The notes beneath the pieces are model-generated. The model was given only the letters and a program-made list of their open reading frames with translations, did no database searches and was not told the origin of the DNA. Below, piece by piece: positions 23,201-34,026 of a DNA stretch of 64,000 bases. The number at the start of each line of letters is the position of its first letter. The first letter of the stretch is position 1. The translations under genes and the position numbers were made by a program. Source of the stretch: Craterostigma plantagineum (Eukaryota; Streptophyta; Magnoliopsida; Lamiales; Linderniaceae); assembly GCA_027422505.1 (NCBI GenBank), contig JAPQWV010000416.1, positions 62,001 to 126,000 on the forward strand. The letters are read 5' to 3'.

Positions 23201-24371
23201 TTCCAATAGCCGAAGATTTAGAATAAATAACACACTTTCTGTTACCAAATGAACAAATATAACCTTCTTTGTCCAAAACAGAAACTGAAATCAAATTCCG
23301 TCTAAATGACGGTACAACGAAGGTGTTATTCAAATCCAAAAAGAAACCAGAACGTAATAATAATCTAAAAGTCCCCACGCCTTGAACTTCCACTGCTTCT
23401 CCAGCCCCCATATAGATGAATCTTTCAGCATCACTGGGCTTTCGGCAGCTCAGGCAACCCTGCATAGACACACTTATGTGAGTTGTAGCACCGGAATCAA
23501 CCCACCACGTATATGCAGGTACAGAAACCAAATTAATTTCAGCGCTTACAAAAGCCCAATTTGTACCTTTCTTTAGTCGCCAAGCATGATACTTGGCGCA
23601 GTCCTTCTTCAAGTGAGAAGCTTTCTTACAGAAGAAGCATTCAATTGGTTTTTCTTTACGCTCTTTTTCAGAGCCCTTAGGCTTCTTCTGATTGACCGCA
23701 TTTTCCTTAGCCTTTCTCTTTTTGCCAACAGAGTGAGTCGAAGCTAGATGAGCACTCTCGACTTTATGCTGCCTAAGTCTCTCCTCTTCTTGCACCAAAT
23801 GAGAAATGAGCTCATTAATTGTCCATTTTTCCTTCTGACAATTATAGCTCACCTCGAATTGACTGTAGTGTGCAGGGAGAGAGACAAGCACCAAATGAAC
23901 AACCAAATCCTCAGGAAGTTCGAGCTTGAGTGCTCTCAGCTTAGTGGCTAAATCCGCCATTTCGAGTATATACTCACGAATGTTTCTGTTGCCCTTATAC
24001 CTCATGGAAACAAGTTTGCGTAAAGCAGCACTTGTCTCCGCCTTATCGTTTTTCGCAAAACGCTCCTGTAGGGCATCGAGAAACTCCTTTGCAGTCGCCT
24101 CTGATGACACGATACTCAAGAAGGTCTCCGGGATTGCATTCTTCATGACCATAAGACTTACGCGGTTAGTCCGCTCCCACTTTTCATGAGCTCTCTGTTC
24201 CTGACGAGAGCTCTCGTCAGTGAGTTCAGCTGGACGCGGATTAATAATAGCGTAATCTAGGTCCAGGCAACCCAGAACCATAAGCAATTTATTTTTCCAA
24301 GCAGCAAAGTTCATTCCACTAAGTTTAGGAATGTTGTTCATGGCAGAGTTCGTAGTCGCAACACCGACCAT
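20274..24371 (-). CDS. Copia gag-pol polyprotein, uninterrupted
   Basis: 1365 codons in one frame. Approximate residues: gag with the LSGMNFAAWK start typical of copia gag; CCHC knuckle (CFFCKKASHLKKDC) near 244; protease WWVDSGATTH near 290; GAG_pre-integrase HKRLGH; integrase IHTDVCGPF near 489 and DDE core; reverse transcriptase with YVDD near 1040; RNase H with DSDFAG near 1215 and the KHID motif near the end. The ATG at 24371 is the first good start after the leader. All catalytic blocks I looked for are present, so the protein may be functional. The stop lies about 410 bp before the PPT; there is no extra ORF, unlike the Sirevirus. Confidence 0.93.
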   Translation of the reverse strand: MVGVATTNSAMNNIPKLSGMNFAAWKNKLLMVLGCLDLDYAIINPRPAELTDESSRQEQRAHEKWERTNRVSLMVMKNAIPETFLSIVSSEATAKEFLDALQERFAKNDKAETSAALRKLVSMRYKGNRNIREYILEMADLATKLRALKLELPEDLVVHLVLVSLPAHYSQFEVSYNCQKEKWTINELISHLVQEEERLRQHKVESAHLASTHSVGKKRKAKENAVNQKKPKGSEKERKEKPIECFFCKKASHLKKDCAKYHAWRLKKGTNWAFVSAEINLVSVPAYTWWVDSGATTHISVSMQGCLSCRKPSDAERFIYMGAGEAVEVQGVGTFRLLLRSGFFLDLNNTFVVPSFRRNLISVSVLDKEGYICSFGNRKCVIYSKSSAIGTSNLSEHDNLYLLDTVNYEESHNVETRGIKRKLPSENSFGLWHKRLGHISERRIDKLVSDGILETLDKSGDHLCIECIKGKTTNKRKLNAERAKEVLELIHTDVCGPFPTASWNGQRYFITFIDDYSRYGYLYLIHEKSEALDVFKAFKAEVENRHGKTIKAVRSDRGGEYYGRYDGSGEQRPGPFAKFLEECGIVPQYTMPGSPNMNGVAERRNRTLQDMVRSMIARTTLPHSLWGDALRTAAYILNRVPTKATNSTPYELWTGKRPVLRHLRVWGCPTEARPYRPGEKKLDSRTVSSYFVGYPEKSRGYKFYDPTSRTFFETGNARFFEDLEFGEDKDNRNDFLFEEEGSEIPLHTAQVGQDEIFVPMVIRPRDIDEEEIVPLMDQHTSPVAVHHDQPYEGEAEDNHQVQTHEPQIEPAPLRRSTRERRNAIPDDYVVFLHEHEDTIDLVGDDPFTYQDAMESSKAREWTNAIKEEIQSMKDNDVWDLVSLPEGVKPIGCKWVFKTKRDSLGNIERYKARLVAKGFTQREGIDYKETFSPVSSKDSFRIIMALVAHFDLELHQMDVKTAFLNGDLEETIYMLQPEGLASDKSSPLVCKLKKSIYGLKQASRQWYQKFHQTITSFGFEANSVEDCVYHKFSGSRFIFLVLYVDDILLASSDVNLLRDTKRFLSGHFDMKDLGEASFVLGIQIHRDRSRGTLGLSQKSYIEKVLQRFSMENCRPHDTPVSKGDKFSLKQCPDNILESKHMKDIPYASAVGSLMYAQVCTRPDLAFIVGMLGRYQSNPGREHWVAAKRVFRYLQKTKDYMLTYRKSEYLEIIGYCDSDFAGCLDSRKSTSGYVFMLAGGEISWKSVKQTLIASSTMEAEFVACYEASNQAVWLRNLVTGLKVVNSVERPIKLLCDNNSAVLYSNNNRSSSRSKHIDIKFLVVKERVQSGYIIIEHIGTDFMIADPLTKALAPAIFHGHVARMGVTN

Positions 24372-25741
24372 CTCAGCTGAAAAGAGAACGATGATTGAAT
24401 TAACTCACAATTTTAAGCTTTAATAATGATTAAAAAATTAAATAATAACAACCCATCTTCAGCTTAATCGTTGTGCAAAAGAGCCTAACGAAGGTTAGGT
24501 AGTCAATCCACGAGTGATCAAACTGGTGCAACGATCAAGCGTCTGTACCCTATTCCAGCCAAGTAGTCGCCTTCCGAAGGGCCGATCAACTACTCGCAAT
24601 GGAAAACCTTCAGGTGCTTCAGCTTACCGTCACAGACGTACACAAGCCACTGCCAGATAATCGCCTTCCGAAGGGCCGGTCAAAATATCCGCATGCGACA
24701 TGTTACGCCACCGTCCCGACTATTAGATTTATAAAATATCCACAGCAGAGGTCACGAAGGTGACTATACTGCTTCAATAAAATATCTCTAATAATCGATA
24801 TGCTAAAATAAGCGTCTTTATGCCGTTATTAAATTTAATAATCACTGTCTGTTAAAAGTCGCAATTTTTTCGAATACTTCTGACTTTAAAAGCACCCCGA
24901 ATAGTCACGGAAAATTGCCAACCAATAACACATTTATTGGACCTAATAAAATTAAATTAGTCCAAATCTGAAGTGGGCTTAAAATTATTGTGGCCCATTT
25001 ACTAAAACCTAGGCAGCCCAAAAGCAAAACATAAAAGGCCCATTTTTTTTTTTCTTAACCTGATGTGGGCCAAAAACAAAACTAGGCCCATTAAGAAAAA
25101 CCCTAACGCACGAAAAAGCTACGCACGAATGAAAAAGCAGCACTAGCAAAACATGCCCAACAAATGATAAGTAATGCACGAATTTCTAGGGCTGACCTAA
25201 CGAGTCATGCACAACAAATGTTAAACTAACATGATAGCCTAGCAAGTTAAATAATCATTAGTGGGCCTAAATTCGGCCCAACTAGAGAAAACCCTAATTA
25301 CTCCTTGTATTACAGCAAAAGAACGGCATCATAGCCGTCGCGCATCCCTAGGCAACACATGCTCAACGTCAATTAAAAACAGAAAATGACCAGGCCCACT
25401 ATTGGGCCCATAATCAATCCTAACGAATTTAGCACTTGACGTGGAATCCCCAAAATAGTTAGCCGTCACACAAGCCGCCTCCGACTGTTCAAACAGCCAT
25501 CAACGCCTCAACCCAATGGCCACTTAATTGCACTGCAGCCGGCGCGCAGCCCGACGAAGGCCAACACCGTTCATCCGTGCACCGGCAGGCCGACACAGCG
25601 CCCAACGGCACTGAAGGCCGACACAGCGCCCAACGGCGCTGTTCCGCTGCCGTGACTTTCGCAGTCACACAGCCACGCACGCCCAACGGCGCCGCACAGT
25701 GCAAATTCCCAAACTCTTAAACCCTAATTAATCCAAAGCAA
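24372..25741 (-). other. Copia untranslated leader (PBS to gag)
   Basis: An unusually long leader of about 1.37 kb without a credible ORF. It contains two copies of a GC-rich unit, CGCCTTCCGAAGGGCCG.TCAA (24568-24590 and 24661-24683), with a small inverted repeat CCTTC-C-GAAGG that could form a hairpin. A GC-rich stretch at 25480-25690 gives a spurious short ORF. Confidence 0.65.
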
Positions 25742-25757
25742 GGTGGCTCTGATACCA
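25742..25757 (-). other. Primer binding site of the copia element
   Basis: The minus strand reads TGGTATCAGAGCCACC two bases inside the 5' LTR, complementary to initiator tRNA-Met. Confidence 0.92.
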
Positions 25758-25759
25758 CT

Positions 25760-26290
25760 TGTTGGAATCCGTGACCGTATGGATCCGAAAAACTTTAACC
25801 TTGATTGGATTAATTAAGGCGAAAACTAAGTACAGCGGAATAGAAAACGTACCTGAGAATTCCATAGCGTTCTTGACGAGAACAGGGTATGTGGATCTTC
25901 CAAGTACGTGTACGCGAAACCTTTAGCTCGGGGAAGATGGGTACCCCAAGGGTCAGACAGTCGCTAGGGTTTTATGAGACGACGGCTGTGTGTTTCGTTG
26001 TACAGCACTTAGGGACCACACCCATATTTATAGATGTCATAATGGGTTGGCCCATTAATAAGCCCATCAGATATTTACGTTCCAGCCCCCAGGAATTCTA
26101 CACAATTATTAATTAACCCCACACATCTTATTTAATTGCGACAGACCCCCTTAAATTTAATTGATCACCGAATGGGTCCTTTAACTTAATTACAATATTT
26201 GGCATACGACTAATACCACAATACATGTACGTCTACATGTCCGAACGTTATTGTGCTTGGAATACGTAGTCGAATAGTCCCAACCTTACA
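25760..26290 (-). repeat. Copia 5' LTR
   Basis: 531-bp partner of 19316-19849; ends TG..CA intact. Confidence 0.93.
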
Positions 26291-26295
26291 GTATT

Positions 26296-27149
26296 CGCGT
26301 ACGATTTTGATGTGGGAGCATGTTGAATGAGCTGCGAAGGACGTTGGCGCGCCCGCGCGTTTATTGACTTGTATTTTCTTAACAATTCAAAGTCAAACTT
26401 ATGTAAGTTCCGCAAAAGGCAATTAATTGTTTTGTGGGCTAGGAGAAACTATGAAGTCACAAATAGAAGAGGAAAAGTCCAAGCTTTTGTGGGCTGATTT
26501 TTTCAGATCCTTTTTCTCATTTCAAACGGAAAACAAGTCTGGGTGAAATATCAAACCTTATTGTAATTCTTCTCCCGAATTCAATAAATAGTAATTTTCT
26601 TTTTTAGCAAACGACTATCACCAAACAATCAATATAATAATAATATTCTTAAAAGATGTGTCAAAATAAACATTTTTTTACCTTTTAATTGTACTATATT
26701 ATTAAAATATTCAGTTTCTTAAAAACCGCGCCACATCCAAATGTCCATAGATTAGTGGGATCGAGGGAGTATTATTTATGTGATAAAGACATAAAATGGA
26801 AGCAACGTGATGCCATTTATAGTGTAATATTGATTGAGGTATATGTATGTATTGTATCATTAAAAACAATCCTTTTTTCATTAGAAAGATACCAATCAAA
26901 TCACTATTATTGAGATTTAGGAACAGGAACAAACCCTCAACTACACTTCATGCTAAATTTAATTCATTATTTAATGATCCTAAGCTAAATTTAGCAACTG
27001 TTCCTGTTCCTGATATCAATCGAGTAATAATAAATTAAAGATAACATTAGCTCTATCTTTTTCTTTTCTTTTTCCATAAGAAGGCGTCTAAATTTTCTGA
27101 ATATAATTGAGAAATAAGTTTCGATAATGAATGACGTCTTCCTTCTTCT
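26296..27149. other. Intergenic between copia insertion and bHLH-B
   Basis: The first part is displaced upstream sequence of RLK-B. From about 26770 it aligns with 415-1066 beside bHLH-A without the MITE. No gene seen. Confidence 0.55.
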
Positions 27150-29015
27150 CTATCGCTTGAAGTTTCCTCCAAAATTAGGTGTCCAGAAATCAGCAGTCGT
27201 CTCAGTAGCAACTGGAAATGTGCTTGATATCGGCACGATGCAAAGCCCTCGGCTTTTTAAATCTTTATCACCTTTCTACAAATAAACAAAATAGTAATTA
27301 TTATAGATATATTTTTTTTCAAAGCCAATATGTTATAGTGCATACATATATAATTTTTTTAGAGACTCACTTGTTGATATTGCGCACGGCCAGAACCAGT
27401 TTTAATGTATGGGGTGCTCAGCGCCTGAAAAAAAAAGGTATCAATAAAAAGTAAACTTAAATTTAATTACGATGCAAAATGGGAATTTAGTAGGTAGAGA
27501 AAAGACATGTGCATACCCTGACTTGATCGTGGAGAAACTTTATGTAATCAATTGCTTCGTGGAGCACTGAAGCAGTATCAGTCTGTAAACATATATATAA
27601 GTTCATCTGTTTATTTTTCTAGTTATTCATATTTGTATGATATTGCAGGAAAGTTATTAAAGAACAGCAATATTATATACCTTTCCAAAAGGCGAAACCA
27701 ACTGCTGTAGGGCAGTTATACGGTCCCCAAGCTTCTCCTTTCGGACCTATATATGAAAATGGATGAAAATATAACCATATGTTAATAACTAATCATATAA
27801 TCGTTAAAAAAAGACAATGAGTCGTCGCTAACCTTAAAGGTAGGCAAAGGAGATGGAGTCTCAGTTCTTGAACGCTTCAGCGTTGAATGATATTGTTTAT
27901 TAATAGCTTTCTTTGCTTCATTATGTTGCTGAAGTTTCTATCGAAACAAAACAAAACCCATTATGCTATTTCACGATATGATAAATAAAACACGCCAAAA
28001 AAGTAATCTTTTTTTCTTTAAAACTTACCTTGGCTGCAGACTTATTTTTGATCTTATTAGCTTTCGTACTGCTACTAAAGGATTCAGTGAACTTTGGCTG
28101 ATTTGAAGATAGAAAGCTCGGCCCTGCAACATCACATGAAATCGCTGTAGAATCTTCCCAATACTGCGCTGTGTTATTACCATACTGCAAGTGATCTTCT
28201 TGTCCCCCTTCAAAGGAAGAAGAACCCATGAGAGGACTGTTCATCGCTTGAGTATAATTCAATCCAAGGTTTTCCATTAGAGACTCGTTCTCTTGAGGAT
28301 CTGTATCGAACAAATGTTGCAACAACGTCGATGTATCGTAGCTATACGCAGAAGCGATGGGATTAGGGCTCTGCTCATTATTTGCTGCAGAAAACACAGC
28401 CGTTTGATTCTTGGATGAATCATACGAGGATGGATTTTGCAGTTGCTGTTGATAATTGGTCATGCGTGGATTGAAGTAATAATCTGCTGCATCTTCTTGC
28501 AGGAATTGAGGATTGCTTTCATGGCTGCAATAAGATGATGGTTATAAGAAGACAATTCAGCAACTTGTGTGTGAGAGAGAGAGAGAGCTTTACATATGAT
28601 AACAAATAAAAGAAAACAAAGAAGCCCTAAAAAAGCAATCAGCTTTTTCCACACTCAAATGTTTTGGACCATTAGGGCAGAAGTTTAAGAACCTTAATGA
28701 TAATGACTTGGTAAGATATTAAAACACGCAAAGTATATCGTTCTTGAGAGGATAAGATAAACACTGATATCTAAACCAGAAGTAAAGATAACACACACAC
28801 ACACATAGAAACATATAGAAATGATATACATACATATATAGATAAATATGTATATTCCACCTTAAACTGTCGAGATTCTTTACAAGGTCGAGACTTTGCC
28901 ACCCAAAATCAGTGATCGAAGATGAACAAGGAGATGTACGGAAGAGGTTCTGAGATGAGTTGCTCATCGTCCACCAACTTCCTCCACAAACTCCACCTTG
29001 AAATTCTTGAGACAT
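27150..29015 (-). CDS. bHLH transcription factor, bHLH112/123-like (copy B)
   Basis: Seven exons, all in frame, give 355 residues: 28861-29015, 28029-28524, 27833-27937, 27681-27746, 27517-27582, 27371-27424, 27150-27275. It has the same architecture as copy A but retains the family-consensus Lys before VRKEK and TDTASVLHEAI, and ten additional residues (KKAINKQYHS region) before the conserved ETPSPLPTFK. It is thus the better representative of the ancestor. The promoter is undisturbed: shared sequence runs to about 29208 and continues into ordinary intergenic DNA, whereas copy A's promoter is cut. Nuclear DNA-binding regulator by family; specific role unknown. Confidence 0.9.
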
Positions 29016-30069
29016 GGTTAATGTAATCTGCTGAATTATATTTTTCTTTCGATTATTTTTTTTTTCACTCTCTCAATTTGCCTTTATCTTGTTTTTCTTT
29101 AGCTCTCTAATGGCTATGGATCGATCATTTACTGCGCACTATCAGGGATGGGGTTTATATAAAAAAAAATTGACGTAGCCGATTACAAACTTATTAAAGA
29201 ATTGTTTAATGGTGCAGACCGGAATTTGGTTGACATTTGTATGAAATGAAATGATTACTAACGTAATAATTCAAATAAAAATATATATATATATATATAT
29301 GTGCAAGTTGCGTTTTTATTTTAGTTAGTGTTGCTCTAATGTTGTCTGACTCGCAAGTCCCTGGTAGGGACGAAACTTGGACCTTTTTCCTTGTTAGAAT
29401 TCTCAGGCCATAAATATTATACAAATCATATATCATTATTTTAATTTCATGTATGGTTGGTTTGGTTGTACTGATTAGCTTCCATTACTAAACCCCCACA
29501 AAATTACAAAAATAAGTCCAACAAAAATTCTTATTGGTTTAGCTGCAATATATCTTCTCCCTTCAACTACCTCATATTCTTGAATCAAAACGAAAGTAGT
29601 ATTTTCCTGATATCTTTTTTTTTTTACTGTTAATCGTGTGATTATAAACAAATACGCACTCTATTAATAGAAAAATGAATTAGTTTCAAGGGGCCCAGGT
29701 TATGAATTGTTGATTCAGTGATTTCGATATTTAACTGAATATTTTTTCTTGTAATGAGGAGACATCGTAATCAAGAGACATTAACTAGCTTCCGAGACGG
29801 ATCTATTTTCTTAAAAGGGTGAGAATACAAGGTCAACGTTTTCACTTTGCTGAAGATAAAATAAGGTAATAAAGATAGCGACATGAAGAGATTATTACAT
29901 TATTATCTCGTGTTGACTTGTATATTGTTTATGTATATTATCGCGTCGAGTATTCAAAGTCAAGTTAGGTGAGTTCCACAAAAATGTAATAATATACTTA
30001 AACGCAATCAAATCATGTACTGTATAAATATATTCGAGAAATATTATGATTCAAAACATCGGAAAGTAG

Positions 30070-30320
30070 AGGGCCCACAACACGCACGAGTCGGCGAAGG
30101 TCCGATGAGCGTCAAAGCCGTGATCATGACTACCTTCAATGTTTTTTTACCCCTCATTATTATTTTATTAACATTACTAAATTAAATTAAGCACTCATTA
30201 CATATGGTCAAGGACATAATAAATTTCAAATTCCGGCTCTTCTAAAATAATTTATCGAACGAGGGCATGGGACCCACACGATGCACGAGGCGGCGAGGAC
30301 TGAGTCCGAAGAGTCAAAGC
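30070..30320. repeat. Two diverged copies of a GC-rich unit
   Basis: Units at about 30070-30118 and 30261-30320 share CCCACA, GCACGAG.CGGCGA and GTCAAAGC, separated by AT-rich DNA. They stand out by composition. Confidence 0.6.
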
Positions 30321-31670
30321 GACCGCCTTTTTTCTAATTTCCCCAATTACTCACAATTTACAATCAGGTTAAAAAAACAACACTAATAATAAAAACTTGG
30401 TAAATCCAAATTCGTCTATTCAATGTTTCCTAGTCAATAATCTCTTAGCGTACATTCTTTAACACTAAGAACTACTCTCCCTCTCTAGATATATGACTAA
30501 ATAAAATTTATTCATCATTTGTTTCTTGAATTTTCATGGACGCCCGCCCGGCGCCCGTAATAAATAAACCATATAATAACAACGCATTCTTCCCAGAAAA
30601 ATAAAGGGCATTTGACCTTCAAGTTCAACACACTTACTCTTTCAATTTTTTTCGTTCTCTTTTATTTATATAAAAATAAAACGTGGTCAACTGAGTTAGA
30701 TGTAAGAGGACCGTTAGGTCATAGCCATCCACTTATGTGGATCATACGCGTGTTGTTTTGAAAAGGTAGGAATGTTTTATTTTTTCTAGGAGCAAGTTGA
30801 CCTTTTAAATGATAGCTTCTGTCATTGCTTATGACTTTCTCCTACTACATTAATAAAGGGTAATGGAGTATTCTATTTAACTAATGAGTATATGACATGA
30901 CGTCAAGGCTGGCGTCATCGTGAGATGGCAGTACACGTGGCATACTCAAGTAGGCGAATGTCATTTATACCCCTATAGTAGGATAACTACGATGATGCAA
31001 AGAACACAGAAAACATGTTATGTGCAAGTTATGTTATGTTAAGGTGGAAATTTATGTATTTTAAGATGGTAAAGAAATTACATGGTATAGTATAATAAAT
31101 ATATTATAAGAATTAAGAATGAGGACAAACAACAGCGGCCTAGCATTTAATTAAACACGTATGAACTAAAGGTGCACGAGTCGTTTGGCGTGTGTCTTTG
31201 GGAATGTATATATTAATCATAATAAAATACAGTTTAACCCTTTAAGTAGATTAAGTTATATTATCTTCCTTCTAGATATGGAATTCGGCCGTAAAAATTT
31301 ATATATTTTACTTTTACTTTCTTTATATTTGGCCGGCCATATATTTTAAGTTGACTCATATCTGTCAACTCATTTCCCACCCAAGTTACTTTTCGATGGT
31401 CGATTTGATTGTTACTTACGAGTCATCCAGTTTCCACAACCCATATTTACTTTCTTTTCTTTTTTATTGATTTGAATTTTTACCGTGAGTTCTTTGACCA
31501 AAGGTTAAAAACGTAGTATCAATTGACTCTTCTATAGAGAATAATCAACTCTTCGATGCAACTTTCGTCTGAATATTTTCGATATTCGCATATTGCTAAA
31601 CACGTATTCCTTAACAATTAAACTAGCCGACATCTACATATAAATACCTAATTGAATAAATTTCTGTGTG

Positions 31671-31838
31671 TATGACGTACCATAACATGTTGATATATGG
31701 TACCTAAATGTGTTCGTATGGCGTACCTATGTTTTAAATAGGGCGTACCTAAGTGTGTTAATACGGCGTACCATTTCTATTATATATGGTACCAAAATGT
31801 GTTGATATAGGGTACCCAAATGTGTTGTATGGCGTACC
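31671..31838. repeat. Degenerate minisatellite with GGCGTACCTAAATGTGTT-like units
   Basis: About six irregular units of 25-35 bp, each with GTACC and most with AATGTGTT or AAGTGTGTT. Units are diverged and no ORF runs through. Confidence 0.7.
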
Positions 31839-32182
31839 TGCGGCGGATCGGGTATCTATCTGCAAAAAAAATTATTCTGTTAGGTACCTACATATAACAA
31901 ATCATGACATGGTACTAAATTACAAGTATGTTTTACAGGGGTATTTATGTGTAAAGACCCCTTCAACTTTTTTCAAGGGTGACACGTATGCATTACGTCA
32001 TCAAGAGTCAACAAGCTATTCCAAAGCTGGCTGTGGCCCAGCCCAAAAATAGTATGCGTTGGGCCATCGCTCTTTATTACATAAAATCGCAACTCTAACA
32101 AAAACATTCGAATATCACCGATAACACAGTCGTCATTAGTGGATTGATTATTCATGTATTAATTTAATAAAATAAAATAAAA

Positions 32183-34026
32183 TCAAAACTTGAGGCCAAC
32201 TACGCTCGCATTGTTCTCTTCATTATCCACCATGACTCTTCTCGAACCGTTTTGAGGACGATGGTGATCGCTGTCAGCTTTCCAACTCCCACCACTCTCA
32301 GATTTCGCATCCTCGACTCTCTCAGAATTATTAGGGTCGCTAGCGCTAGAATTATTGTTCCCGCCTTGCTCATCCGGCGACGATCGAACGCCGTCGGAAG
32401 AGCCTCCTCCGCCGTGTGTAATGAAAGAAGCGGCGGCGGCCCTATCGGTATTATTTACAGCGCTGCTGTTGCTATTGTAGTTACTAATTCCGCCGTACAT
32501 GTGGAGGAGCTGATGATGGTGGTGGGCGTCGGGTAGTTGCGGCGGCGGTGGGCGACCTGTGACGGGGAAGATATTACCACTTTCCGGCGGTGACGGTGAG
32601 ATTAATGGAGGTGAAATGTGGTGGGCGTGTGGGTTAAAAAAGGCGGCGGCGCTCGGCTGTGCTCCGCCGTGGGCTGCTGCGGCTGCTGCGTACTCCGGCG
32701 GGACCCATATCCCGCCGAGGACGACCACTTGTGGGGTGGCGGCGACGGTGGCTTGCGGGACTGGGCTTGGCCTTCTTGTGTGGAGTCTGTATTTCTGCAA
32801 TAAAATTAAAACGAGTTCAAATTTCATATGTAACCACTGTCGTCTTCTCAGTTAAGATTATTACTGTTAATTTTACATATAGAATGAGAGCGAGAGAGAG
32901 TGTAGAAGATGAAAACCTGCAAGTGACTTTTGACCTCATCATTGGTTAAGCCGTCAACCTTCATCAGTTCTCTGATTTGCTTCGGAGTTGCCACTGCAAA
33001 TGATCAAAACATTATAAACACGTAACATAAAAATGCATGCTTTAAAGCTGTCCCACAACCTCATGATTGCGGAGAAAATAATATGATCAGAGAGAATAAA
33101 AGTAATAACTATGAGCGTATATACCTTGTGAACCACCTAGCATGTGAAGAGCATTAACAAAACGCCTGTGCAAGTCTGGGGACCAACACCTTCTTGCCTT
33201 TCTGTGAGGTTGATGATCGTTACTACTTATGTTGTTGTTCGTACCCACAGCTTGTCCTCTCTCGCAATTCATATTATTACCGCATGAGTTCTCCCTTCTT
33301 TCACTGTTTTCATTAATCTTTGCCACTTCCATCTCTTCGTCCTTGTGCGAAGAGGCAAGGGCTAGCTCAGGAAATGCTGATAAAGAAACCCTATCTTTAT
33401 TAGTCGAGAATGGATGAAAAGCTCCTCCATTGATGGCTCTTTGTTTGCAGTTCAAAGCTAGCTTGATCTCAGTTTCCTTGGGGTGAACTGATGGTAATGA
33501 TATCGCTGGATTTTTTGGAGGCTTTGTTTCGTTATTGTGAGTCTGATCTTGGTTCCATAGCTGTGCATGTGTCATCCAATTAGCTTTATCTGCAGATGCA
33601 TTATTCTCAGTGTTGTTCTTAGTCTCAGTTTCAGAAGAATAATCATTGGTTTTGAGGGGAATGAATTCTTCAAGTATAGGCCTCGACGATGAAGATGAAT
33701 ATCCTTGCCCTTTTGTTCTCTGCGATCTTAGCAGTTCCCTTGATGATTCCATCGCTGGCGAAACAAAAATGTTATAAAAACTCATTTTAGGAAAATCAGT
33801 ACACCGAAATTATTAGAAAAGATAGTATACCATTGTTAAGAAGTTGCATGCAAAGTGGAAGTTCACGCTTGAAAGCATCAATCTTTAGCCTTTCTTCTTC
33901 AAGGCGAGCTAAGAACTCTTCCAATTTCTGGGCTTTCTCCATTATTGTCATCTGATCTGATCGATTATCAATCTGATACGTCGAGGGTTTGCCATCGAAG
34001 CTTAGTTCAGAAGGCGAAGTCATCAT
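32183..34026 (-). CDS. GARP (G2-like) transcription factor, EFM/HHO5-type
   Basis: Exons 33831-34026, 33125-33754, 32917-32993 and 32183-32794 give 504 residues. The N-terminal helix (about 34-65: [20 protein letters not shown] then [11 protein letters not shown]) is the coiled-coil box of the HRS1/HHO (NIGT1) family. The single-MYB GARP domain (about 249-308) has [38 protein letters not shown] and [13 protein letters not shown], and is followed by [13 protein letters not shown], shared with EFM and HHO5. A KLALN stretch could be an EAR-like repression motif. Family members are nuclear repressors in nitrate and phosphate signalling or, for EFM, flowering time. Ser-rich, His-rich and Ala-rich segments fill the C-terminus. 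Two adjacent ATGs occur; the first is used here. Which HHO paralogue it is needs a tree. Confidence 0.93.

Larger units (their letters stand above)
19316..26290 (-). mobile_element. Complete Ty1/copia LTR retrotransposon with intact gag-pol
   Basis: A 6,975-bp element in minus orientation: 5' LTR 25760-26290, PBS, long leader, gag-pol, PPT, 3' LTR 19316-19849, with 5-bp target duplication GTATT. Domain order (protease, integrase, RT, RNase H) is copia. LTRs differ by one short indel region and very few substitutions, and the ORF has no interruption, so it could be recently mobile. It lies between RLK-B and bHLH-B. Confidence 0.93.
29016..32182. other. 3.2-kb intergenic region
   Basis: AT-rich, no gene recognised. 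It holds the bHLH-B promoter, a short AT microsatellite near 29281-29300, a diverged direct repeat (30070 and 30261), a TGACGTCA palindrome (30898-30905) with a CACGTG G-box at 30934-30939, and a degenerate GTACC-rich minisatellite (31671-31838). Confidence 0.6.

Noticed and set aside
25489..25704. Minus-strand 71-codon Cys/Arg-rich ORF
   Set aside because: It lies in the GC-rich leader of the copia element before gag, with no domain; taken as a composition artefact.
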